A stretch of DNA of 41,166 bases from NCBI GenBank assembly GCA_003249645.1, contig QKIH01000078.1:1-41166 (forward strand), written 5' to 3'. The notes beneath the pieces are model-generated. The model did not search any database, was not told where the DNA came from, and saw nothing but the letters and a program-made list of their open reading frames with translations. The position numbers were made by a program, and so were the translations under genes. Of this stretch, positions 1 to 6,393 are shown one piece after another (position 1 is the stretch's first letter; each line of letters opens with the position of its first letter). Origin of the DNA: Desulfobulbaceae bacterium (GTDB lineage Bacteria; Desulfobacterota; Desulfobulbia; Desulfobulbales; Desulfocapsaceae).

Positions 1-569
1 AGGACGGTTACTCCGGTCGCTGCAATCTTTTTTATCTGGGCAAAAATGGCTTTTACCAGAATCGGTGCAATGCCGAGGCTCGGTTCATCAAGCAGCAGCA
101 TATCGGGCTTACTCATCAATGCCCGGCCGATGGCAAGCATCTGCTGCTCTCCGCCTGACAGGGTTCCGGCAAGCTGTTTCTCACGTTCTTTGAGACGGGG
201 GAACAGTTCATAAACCCAGTCAAGTACATCTTTGTCGACCTGCGACTGTGAGTAGGCGCCAAGTAGCAGATTTTCCCTCACCGTCAGAATTCCGAAAACA
301 CGTCTCCCTTCCGGTGCCTGGCTCATTCCGAGCGAGACAACCTTATGGGCGGGCATGGCCGTAATATCCTGTCCTTTGAAAATGATGCTTCCCCGGATCG
401 GTTTTACCAGTTTGCTGATGGTGCGCATGGTGGAGGTTTTCCCGGCACCGTTTGCGCCAAGGATGGTGACAATTTCACCTCGATTGACCTCCAGTGAGAT
501 CCCCTTGATTGCTGCTATGGAGCCGTAACCTGCCTCAAGATCGGTGATTTTCAGCATTGTTTCACTCAT
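1..569 (-). CDS. livF: Branched-chain amino acid ABC transporter ATP-binding protein LivF (partial, 3' end beyond window)
   Basis: This is the second cytoplasmic ATPase of a LivFGHM-type importer and powers uptake together with LivG. The minus-strand reading frame starts at an ATG at 569 and runs off the left edge after 189 codons of a family that is usually about 235 residues long. The translation shows Walker A GANGAGKT, the ABC signature LSGGEQQM and Walker B LLLDEPSLG, so all visible catalytic elements are intact. The start overlaps the livG stop by 8 bp (ATGAGTGA), the usual arrangement for translational coupling. It is the last visible gene of the liv operon. The substrate may be an amino acid or another small carboxylate or amide, since family members vary. 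Confidence 0.93.
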   Translation of the reverse strand, partial: MSETMLKITDLEAGYGSIAAIKGISLEVNRGEIVTILGANGAGKTSTMRTISKLVKPIRGSIIFKGQDITAMPAHKVVSLGMSQAPEGRRVFGILTVRENLLLGAYSQSQVDKDVLDWVYELFPRLKEREKQLAGTLSGGEQQMLAIGRALMSKPDMLLLDEPSLGIAPILVKAIFAQIKKIAATGVTV

Positions 570-1338
570 CGTCGTCCTCACTGCCAAGATATGCCTCTAT
601 TACTGCCGGGTCTTTCTGGATGACATCCGGGGTCCCTTCGGCGATCTTTTTTCCGAAATTGATTACGGTGAGATATTCGGTAACTTCCATCACCAGATCC
701 ATATCATGCTCGATGAGCAGAATAGTTACACCTAAATCTTTTATTTTGTAGATGGTCTCAATGAGACCCAAAGTCTCCTGGTCATTGAGGCCGGCTGCCG
801 GTTCATCAAGGATCAGCAGTTTGGGTTCGGTTGCCATGGCGCGGGCCATTTCCACCCGGCGCTGAGTGCCGTAGGGCAGTGAGCCGGCGGCATTGACGGT
901 AACATCACTTAAATCGAAAAAATCAAGAAGCTCACCGACACGCTGCCAGTTCTTCTTTTCATCTTTTTTGGAACCCGGGGTCGGGACGATTGCATTCCAC
1001 CAGCCTTGAGAGCTTTTGATGTGTCTGCCGCTCATGATGTTTTCAGCGACACTCATCTGAGAAAACAGCCTGATGGTCTGAAAGGTTCGGACAATGCCGC
1101 GCTGGACAATTTTGTGAGGTGATAGCAGTCTAATTTCTTCACCGCACCAGTTGATAGAACCTTCTTCACAGGGATGAATGCCTGTAATGCAGTTGAACAC
1201 GGTGGTCTTACCGGCACCGTTTGGTCCGATGATGCCGTAGATCTGTCCCTGTTTAACGGTGAAACTCAAATCGTCGACTGCGACAAGGCCGCCGAAACGT
1301 TTGGTGACATTGGTCAGTACCAGCGTATTATCTGCCAT
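562..1338 (-). CDS. livG: Branched-chain amino acid ABC transporter ATP-binding protein LivG
   Basis: This is the first ATPase of the importer. I chose the ATG at 1338, giving 258 residues that begin MADNTLVL, because an AGAGG ribosome-binding site lies 7 bases upstream. A GTG at 1347 is in frame but sits inside that site. The protein has Walker A GPNGAGKTT, the LivG-type signature LPYGTQRRVEMARA, Walker B LLILDEPAAGLN, and the C-terminal LivG/BCA-type tail with INFGKKIAEGTP. The acidic C-terminus (EDDDE) ends in a TGA that overlaps the livF start. The start overlaps the livM stop by 11 bp. The family and operon place are clear; the substrate is not. Confidence 0.95.
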   Translation of the reverse strand: MADNTLVLTNVTKRFGGLVAVDDLSFTVKQGQIYGIIGPNGAGKTTVFNCITGIHPCEEGSINWCGEEIRLLSPHKIVQRGIVRTFQTIRLFSQMSVAENIMSGRHIKSSQGWWNAIVPTPGSKKDEKKNWQRVGELLDFFDLSDVTVNAAGSLPYGTQRRVEMARAMATEPKLLILDEPAAGLNDQETLGLIETIYKIKDLGVTILLIEHDMDLVMEVTEYLTVINFGKKIAEGTPDVIQKDPAVIEAYLGSEDDDE

Positions 1339-2284
1339 TTTGGTCACCTCTTATCAGTTCTTTCGGAATATTGCCAAAACTTGCCGGCCAGAGCCCGCGC
1401 GGACGAAGGATCATAGTCATGATCATGGCGATACCGAAGATAAAATAGCGCCAGGTTGCAAAATCTCTGAAAATCTCAGGCAGGACAAACATCAGAAAGA
1501 CGCCGAGTAGTATTCCGGGAATGGAAGAACCGCCAACGATGACAATACTGAAAAAGAGCACCGACTGAACGAAATCGAATGCCTCCGGGCTGACAGCAGA
1601 ATACTGATTGGCGTAAATTGTTCCTGCCATACCAGCCATTCCGGCACCCAGACCGAAGGAGAAAATTTTGTACACCCTGGTGTTGATACCGATCGCACCG
1701 GCAGCAAGATCATCTTCGCGCAGATAGTGCAGCGCTCTGCCTGCCTTGCTTTTTTCCAGGTTATGCATCAGCACAAAGGTGATCAGCAGGACAATCAGTG
1801 ACAGATAAAAGGCTGAAGTCTGCGGTGAATCAGCAAGACCGGGCAGCGAGAGTGACTCGACACCGAAAATGCCGTTGGGGCCGCCGGTAATGCCGCCAAG
1901 ATTGTTCTGCAGCACCTGAACAAAGACGATGTTGAAGCCGATGGTCGTTACCAGCAGGTAATCTCCGCGCAGGTGGATAATCGGCCCGGCGAGTAGAATA
2001 CCGAATAAAGCCGGCACCAAAATGGCCAATGGCATGGTAGCCAGCAGAGGCCAGTTGAACTTGGCATTCAAAATTGCCGTGGTATAGGCGCCGAGGCCGA
2101 AAAACAGGGCTTGGCCCATGTTGAACATACCGGCTTTGCCAAGTACGATGTCCTGGCTCAGGGCGACGACTGAAAAAATAAGGAAGGTCGTTCCGACTGC
2201 CAGCCATTTTGAATTGGCAACCAGCGGAAGCAGCGCCATGATCAGAAAAAAGGCTGTATAAAGGAGTATCTGTTTTTTCTTCAT
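1328..2284 (-). CDS. livM: Branched-chain amino acid ABC transporter permease LivM
   Basis: This inner-membrane permease has 318 residues and pairs with LivH to form the translocation pore. It is strongly hydrophobic throughout, with a first membrane segment at about residues 5-22. It carries the conserved LivM stretches GDYLLVTTIGFNIVFVQVL, GGITGGPNGI and GGSSIPGILLG. The ATG at 2284 is correct for the family. If the livH frameshift described here is corrected, the livH TAA and this ATG share one base (TAATG), a typical coupled junction. The 3' end overlaps livG. Confidence 0.95.
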   Translation of the reverse strand: MKKKQILLYTAFFLIMALLPLVANSKWLAVGTTFLIFSVVALSQDIVLGKAGMFNMGQALFFGLGAYTTAILNAKFNWPLLATMPLAILVPALFGILLAGPIIHLRGDYLLVTTIGFNIVFVQVLQNNLGGITGGPNGIFGVESLSLPGLADSPQTSAFYLSLIVLLITFVLMHNLEKSKAGRALHYLREDDLAAGAIGINTRVYKIFSFGLGAGMAGMAGTIYANQYSAVSPEAFDFVQSVLFFSIVIVGGSSIPGILLGVFLMFVLPEIFRDFATWRYFIFGIAMIMTMILRPRGLWPASFGNIPKELIRGDQNGR

Positions 2285-2305
2285 TATACTTTTTCCGCTA
2301 CCCTT

Positions 2306-3172
2306 TCACCCAGAATACCGGTTGGTCGGACAATAAGGATGACAATGAGGAGAATAAAGGTAAAACCATGTGCTGGAGACGTAACCTGCAATAAAGGCAT
2401 TGAACAGGCCGAGCAGCATGCCGCCTATCATCGCTCCAGGGATATTGCCGATACCGCCCATGATCGCTGCTACAAAGGCATAGAGGCCGTATTGCCATCC
2501 CATGTTGAAGGTGATACCGCGATAATAGAGCCCGACGAATATGCCGCCGACAGCACCAAGGGAGGTTCCGATGATGAAAATGAGAACGATGATGTTGTCA
2601 ACGTTAATCCCCATCAGGCGGGCGGCGTCCTGATCGATGGAGCTTGCCCGGATGGCAGTGCCCATCTTGGTTTTCTCGATAAAAAAGTAGAGTCCGGTCA
2701 TCAGTATAAAGGAAAGCAGCATAATAATGACCTGAATGAGGCTGATAATAACCCCGCCAACTTCCCAGTAAACCTGGGGTAGAAGGTCGGGAAAAATTCT
2801 CATCTGTGGACCCCACAGCAGCATGATGCCGTTCTGGATGACCATACTGGCACCAAGTGCCGAGACGACGGCAGAAAGCCTCGGGGCTGAACGTAAAGGC
2901 CGATAGGCTATTCGTTCAAGCAGGACACCGACAATGGCGATGACGACTGCCGTGAGCAGAAAAACGGCGATAACTGAAAAAAGAGAAATGGAACCGCCGA
3001 GTACGTTGGTGTAGATCATCAGGCCGACAAAGGCGGATGCCGCTACGAGATCACCATGGGCAAAGTTGATCAGCTTCATGACCCCGTACACCATGGTGTA
3101 GCCAAGGGCTATGAGCGCAAACATGGAGCCGATGGTCAGACCATTTACCAGTTGCTGAAGGAATATATCCAT
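2306..3172 (-). CDS. livH: Branched-chain amino acid ABC transporter permease LivH, with an apparent C-terminal frameshift
   Basis: This is the second permease of the importer. The open frame gives 288 residues starting MDIFLQQLVNGLTIGSMFAL, with the family hallmarks GYTMVYGVMKLINFAHGD near residues 24-41 and GGIGNIPGAMIGG near the C-terminus. The last 20 or so residues of this frame (after GYVSST) are unlike LivH and end at a TGA at 2306. The neighbouring frame from about 2370 down to 2284 encodes the expected LivH tail, FTFILLIVILIVRPTGILGE then RVAEKV, and stops in a TAATG overlap with livM. The intact gene would therefore span 2284-3172. It may be a sequencing or assembly error, or a genuine recent mutation. 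Confidence 0.88.
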   Translation of the reverse strand: MDIFLQQLVNGLTIGSMFALIALGYTMVYGVMKLINFAHGDLVAASAFVGLMIYTNVLGGSISLFSVIAVFLLTAVVIAIVGVLLERIAYRPLRSAPRLSAVVSALGASMVIQNGIMLLWGPQMRIFPDLLPQVYWEVGGVIISLIQVIIMLLSFILMTGLYFFIEKTKMGTAIRASSIDQDAARLMGINVDNIIVLIFIIGTSLGAVGGIFVGLYYRGITFNMGWQYGLYAFVAAIMGGIGNIPGAMIGGMLLGLFNAFIAGYVSSTWFYLYSPHCHPYCPTNRYSG

Positions 3173-3194
3173 AATTTTGACTGACTTCGATGGG

Positions 3195-3224
3195 GCAGAC
3201 TCCTGCTAAGAAGCAGAAGTCTGC
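3195..3224 (-). promoter_or_regulatory. Stem-loop between the substrate-binding protein gene and livH
   Basis: A hairpin with arms GCAGACT-x-CTGCT and AGCAG-x-AGTCTGC (one internal mismatch, 4-base loop) lies in the 73-bp gap between the binding-protein gene and livH. No U-tract follows on the minus strand, so it does not look like a full intrinsic terminator. Such hairpins often protect the 3' end of the upstream message and let the binding protein be made in excess of the membrane parts. That role is inferred. Confidence 0.55.
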
Positions 3225-3245
3225 TTGAACTGATAGATTACGAAA

Positions 3246-4373
3246 TTATTGCTTGTAAACAATTTTGTAACTGTTGTCAGCCTGGATCTCGTATGTCATA
3301 TAACCGGAACCAACGCGGTTTCCGTCTTCTGCAAAGGAGATTGGGCCGGTGATACCCGGATAATCTTTAAGGGTATGCAGGTAATCGGCAGCTGCTTTGG
3401 TGTCAAAGCTTTTATTGGTTTCCATTGCGTGGATGAATGCTCTCATACCGTCAACATTGAGGATGGTCCAGATTGAAGGCGGCATCATGTTGTATTTTGC
3501 CTGGTATGCAGCAAGGAAATCCTTGGCAAGATCGTAAGGGAGCAGTTCAGGAGTTGGCACGTTGATGATGTAGGCTCCCGCTGCAGCAGTTCCGGCAAGT
3601 TTTGCAAAATCGACGTTATCGTTTGCGTCACCGCCGATGAAGTCAGCTTTGATACCAAGAGCAACCTGCTGAGAACGGATAAGGCCGCCGTCTGAGTAGT
3701 AGCCGGCAAAGAAAATTACATCGGGCTGTTTGGATTTCAGCTGGGTGAGAACCGGGGTGAAGTTCTGGGAACCGGCTTTTACTTTCTCACGGGCAACAAT
3801 GTTGCCGCCGAGCTTCTTGATTGCACCTTCTACTTCGTTGGCAAGACCGTCAGCGTAGCTGGAGAAGTCTGAAAGGATGGCAATGCGCTTGTACTGCTTG
3901 TTGGTCACGATATAGTCAGCAGCAAAGGTTGCCTCTGCACTGTTTGGAAAAGAGTTTCTGAAAAATGTCCAGTAGCCATGCTGGGTGAGGGTGTCTGAAG
4001 TACCGTCACTGGTCTGCAGAACGCCTGCTTTAAAGTAGGTCGGCTGGGCAGCTTCGGCACAGGTTGAAGTGTAGCTGCCGATGACCATCTTGACTTCATT
4101 GTTGACCAGCTCTTTGGCACAGATTGCTGCTTTCATGGCAGTTCCTTCATCATCACAGGTGATGACTTCAATCTGTTTGCCCATTACGCCGCCGTTGGCG
4201 TTGATCTGCTCGGCAAGAAGTCTTACAGACTGGTCGATACCCTGTCCTTCGTTGGCATATTCACCGGTGATAGGTGCCTGAACACCAACTTTCAGTGTGT
4301 CGTTTGCCAGAAGGGGGCTGGACATCAGGAGCAGGGGAAGTGAGGCCATGAAAAGAGTCTTTGCTTTCAACAT
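3246..4373 (-). CDS. Periplasmic substrate-binding protein of the branched-chain amino acid ABC transporter (LivK/LivJ-like)
   Basis: This exported receptor binds the substrate in the periplasm and delivers it to LivHM. I chose the ATG at 4373 because GGAGG lies 5 bases upstream and the product then begins with a clean Sec signal peptide: MLKAK, a hydrophobic core, then cleavage near SSPLLA-ND. This gives 375 residues. There is no lipobox cysteine, so the protein should be soluble. The mature start DTLKVGVQAPITGEYANEGQ and the region NANGGVMGKQIEVITCDDE are typical of the type I periplasmic-binding (Peripla_BP_6) fold. It is the first gene of the minus-strand liv operon. The frame stays open for 43 codons further upstream, but those codons have no ribosome-binding site and unlikely content. 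The substrate cannot be read from sequence. Confidence 0.93.
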   Translation of the reverse strand: MLKAKTLFMASLPLLLMSSPLLANDTLKVGVQAPITGEYANEGQGIDQSVRLLAEQINANGGVMGKQIEVITCDDEGTAMKAAICAKELVNNEVKMVIGSYTSTCAEAAQPTYFKAGVLQTSDGTSDTLTQHGYWTFFRNSFPNSAEATFAADYIVTNKQYKRIAILSDFSSYADGLANEVEGAIKKLGGNIVAREKVKAGSQNFTPVLTQLKSKQPDVIFFAGYYSDGGLIRSQQVALGIKADFIGGDANDNVDFAKLAGTAAAGAYIINVPTPELLPYDLAKDFLAAYQAKYNMMPPSIWTILNVDGMRAFIHAMETNKSFDTKAAADYLHTLKDYPGITGPISFAEDGNRVGSGYMTYEIQADNSYKIVYKQ

Positions 4374-4466
4374 TTTTTCCTCCAGTGGAATTTTTGGTTT
4401 ACAGATCAAAGAATTAGGATGAATCAGGTACCTCTTTGAACTGAACAATAACAAAAGAAACAAAAA

Positions 4467-4476
4467 TTGTATACAA
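4467..4476. promoter_or_regulatory. Perfect 10-bp palindrome upstream of the liv operon, possible GntR-type operator
   Basis: TTGTATACAA is a perfect palindrome about 95 bp upstream of the binding-protein start. It resembles operators of FadR-subfamily GntR regulators, which share a TNGTNNNACNA core. A second inverted repeat, CCGTA-ggaa-TACGG, lies at 4507-4520. No regulator gene of that family is in the window, so the assignment is only suggestive. The rest of the 4374-4730 gap shows no gene I can support. Confidence 0.3.
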
Positions 4477-4730
4477 AAAGGAGCGAAGCCGAAATGAATC
4501 ATTCAACCGTAGGAATACGGTATACGGGAAATCAACAATATCGCGGTAAACAGCGGACACTCTTTACAAAAACGTAATCTCTTTCCCTTGTCACTCAGCA
4601 AAGAATGTATAGCATAGTCAGTTCTGTGAAGCAACGGTGTTTTGTTCCTGTTATGATGAATTCTGGGCATATATTTTGCTTTATTGAATTCAGGAGGAGC
4701 AAGATACCTATTTTAAACGAAGGATTTGAG

Positions 4731-5468
4731 ATGAAGACATTTTACATAATCAATGCGGGAAGAACTTTTCCGGATGTTGAAGAGGATTTTGGTGATTTCG
4801 ATCGGTGGACCCTTGGCGTGTTTGGACAACTGGATGTGCCGGTGAAGGTTCTTTTTGTCGATGATCCGGCAATGGAACTGCCGCAGGTGGAAATGATTGC
4901 CGCTCTTGCCATTACCGGTTCGCACTCGATGGTGACCGATAGAGAACCCTGGAGTGAAACCATCATCGACTGGTTGCCCCAAATAGTTGTTGCCGGTATT
5001 CCGATTCTCGGGATCTGTTATGGTCATCAGATGCTCGCCCGTGCCATGGGCGGTGAGGTCGGTTATCATCCTAAAGGGATAGAGGCTGGAACCCGTATTA
5101 TCGCAGCTCTGGAATCAGCTGCAGACGATAAGCTTTTCAGGGATCTGCCGAAAAAATTCCCCGGTCATACCATTCATTCGCAGACTGTACTCAGGCTGCC
5201 TCCCGGTGCCGTTGCTCTTGCCGGCAACAGTCATGAACATTACCATGCCGTTCGATACGGGGAAAATGTCTGGGGCGTTCAGTTTCATCCCGAATTTTCA
5301 CCTTCTGTGATGATGAGATATCTGAGTAATATGGCAGTTGAAATACAAAGGAGTGGAAAAGACCCGAGAATGCTGATGAATCTCGTTACCGACACACCCG
5401 ATGCAGAATCGTTGGGGCGCAGGTTTGCAAAACTGGTTCATGAAATGATTCTGGATCATGCAGCATAA
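4731..5468 (+). CDS. Class I glutamine amidotransferase (GMP synthase GATase-like domain protein)
   Basis: This is a 245-residue stand-alone glutamine amidotransferase domain of the GATase1/GuaA-N type. Such proteins hydrolyse glutamine, or a gamma-glutamyl group, by a Cys-His-Glu triad. The nucleophile elbow GICYGHQ puts the cysteine at residue 96, and QFHPEFSP gives His186 and Glu188. The full triad is present. The ATG at 4731 is preferred because AAGGA lies 6 bases upstream and the product then starts directly with the domain (MKTFYIINAG). The frame is open for 42 further codons upstream without family-like sequence. It has no synthetase partner nearby, so the acceptor is unknown. It lies 23 bp upstream of the selenoprotein gene and probably shares a message with it. 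Confidence 0.85.
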   Translation: MKTFYIINAGRTFPDVEEDFGDFDRWTLGVFGQLDVPVKVLFVDDPAMELPQVEMIAALAITGSHSMVTDREPWSETIIDWLPQIVVAGIPILGICYGHQMLARAMGGEVGYHPKGIEAGTRIIAALESAADDKLFRDLPKKFPGHTIHSQTVLRLPPGAVALAGNSHEHYHAVRYGENVWGVQFHPEFSPSVMMRYLSNMAVEIQRSGKDPRMLMNLVTDTPDAESLGRRFAKLVHEMILDHAA

Positions 5469-5491
5469 CTTGTAAAAAGGAAGGATAATGT

Positions 5492-5713
5492 ATGAAAGTG
5501 ACGATTGAGTTCTGCGGAATGTGAAGTTATCGACCGCGTGCTTCCAGGTTGGAAGGTGAACTGAAAAAACTGTTTAATGCAGACGTCGAGTTGATAAAGT
5601 CTTCGGGTGGCGTTTTTGAAGTCACAGTTGATGGAACACTGGTTTTTTCAAAGAAAAAATCATCACGTTTCCCAGAGGAGGGAGAGGTTGTGCGGCTGAT
5701 TGAAAACCGTTAA
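5492..5713 (+). CDS. SelW/Rdx-family selenoprotein with in-frame UGA (selenocysteine at residue 11)
   Basis: This is a 73-residue thioredoxin-like protein, seen only if the TGA at 5522-5524 is read as selenocysteine. The product starts MKVTIEFCGM-U-SYRPRAS. It therefore has the CxxU redox motif (Cys8, Sec11) right after the first beta strand, where SelW, SelT and SelH proteins have it. Downstream it has the Rdx-family signature VELIKSSGGVFEVTVDG, followed by LVFSKKKSSRFPEEGEV, and ends at TAA 5711-5713. An AAGGAAGGA ribosome-binding site lies 6-14 bases upstream. Both sides of the TGA belong to one family pattern, and a SECIS-like hairpin follows, so UGA as a simple stop is unlikely. Bacterial family members are about 70-100 residues long. 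Their exact role is unsettled, but a thiol/selenol redox function is expected. The gene's stop abuts the stop of the opposing DtxR-type gene. Confidence 0.85.
5522..5562 (+). promoter_or_regulatory. Candidate bacterial SECIS element of the SelW-like gene
   Basis: Directly after the UGA, CTTCC (5541-5545) pairs with GGAAG (5551-5555) around the apical loop AGGTT. A lower helix AGTT (5525-5528) with AACT (5559-5562) closes the structure. A short apical stem with a GGU-type loop about 20 bases after the UGA matches what SelB recognises in bacterial selenoprotein messages. Confidence 0.7.
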
Positions 5714-6223
5714 TCAGATTTTGTTTTCGGGCGCAATATCCATACAGCTGGCGATGCACTCCCCGCAGTCGAGCCTGGTTTTCCCTTGTTTGCAGAAGTC
5801 GGCGAAACCTTTGATCATTTCTGTTCCGCCGCGTGGGCAGACCTTGAGAAACTGGGTGAAGCTTACCATCTTGTTGATGACTTCCTGAGGGGCGGTATGT
5901 TCAACCTTGCATGCCGCTTCTTCAGCAGTAGCATGGTCGATGGCCAGTACTTCAACGAAAAAGCTTTTCAGCGCCTCATGACGGAAGATAACATCCTCTG
6001 CCACCTCTTTACCAAGCTCGGTCATGGTGATAGCCTCATAAGGTTCATAATTGATAAGACCTTTTTTGGCCAGAGCACGCAATGCCTCCGTGACAGATGC
6101 CCTGCTTACGTCAAGTCGGGCGGCTATTTCCTTACTTCTCGCGACAAGTTTATCGTCGATAATATGGTAAATTGCTTCAATGTAATCTTCAAGGCTTGCG
6201 CTGAGGGTTACTTTTTCTTCCAT
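5714..6223 (-). CDS. DtxR/MntR-family metal-dependent transcriptional regulator with cysteine-rich tail
   Basis: This is a 169-residue repressor-type regulator. An N-terminal winged helix (about residues 8-65, with SKEIAARLDVSRASVTEALR as the recognition region) is followed by the dimerisation and metal-binding domain. Asp13, Glu16, His82 and Glu83 match the family's metal ligands. ACKVEH (Cys105, Glu108, His109) is the DtxR/IdeR-like form with a cysteine, which favours iron over manganese. After residue 128 the protein carries CPRGG and a C-terminal CxxCxxxC cluster (C153, C156, C160), unlike DtxR's SH3 domain. The start at 6223 was chosen because MEEKVTLSASLEDYIEAIYH aligns with family N-termini. 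The frame is open 45 codons further upstream. The gene diverges from recN and converges on the selenoprotein gene, with the two stop codons adjacent. Confidence 0.85.
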   Translation of the reverse strand: MEEKVTLSASLEDYIEAIYHIIDDKLVARSKEIAARLDVSRASVTEALRALAKKGLINYEPYEAITMTELGKEVAEDVIFRHEALKSFFVEVLAIDHATAEEAACKVEHTAPQEVINKMVSFTQFLKVCPRGGTEMIKGFADFCKQGKTRLDCGECIASCMDIAPENKI

Positions 6224-6295
6224 GGCGTTCTTGTGATGGTAGAGGGTAGCTTCTGGTTTGATCAAAGGCTCCCTTGTTGTTGTGTAAAACACGCC

Positions 6296-6336
6296 AATAC
6301 GGTATAAGAGCCTGTTGAAACTCGTATAACCTATAC
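6296..6336. promoter_or_regulatory. Inverted repeats between the DtxR-type gene and recN, candidate operator/promoter
   Basis: The 170-bp divergent region holds GTATA-acc-TATAC (6324-6336) and, next to it, GGTATAAGAG facing CTCGTATAACC (6301-6331), an imperfect inverted repeat. A metal-responsive repressor often binds such sites in its own promoter, so autoregulation is plausible. The same 11-mer AATACGGTATA (6296-6306) also occurs upstream of the liv operon at 4514-4524. None of this identifies the binding protein. Confidence 0.35.
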
Positions 6337-6393
6337 AGCCCTTTTGGGAGTGAGTCAAGCCTGTAAAAAAATAACCAATTACGGAAATGGTCT

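Noticed and set aside
4374..4502. 43-residue N-terminal extension of the periplasmic binding protein
   Set aside because: The internal ATG has GGAGG at ideal spacing and starts a clean signal peptide; the extension would bury it.
5786..6307. 173-codon plus-strand frame opposite the DtxR-type gene
   Set aside because: It is the antisense shadow of a gene with conserved DtxR metal ligands and has no family-like sequence.
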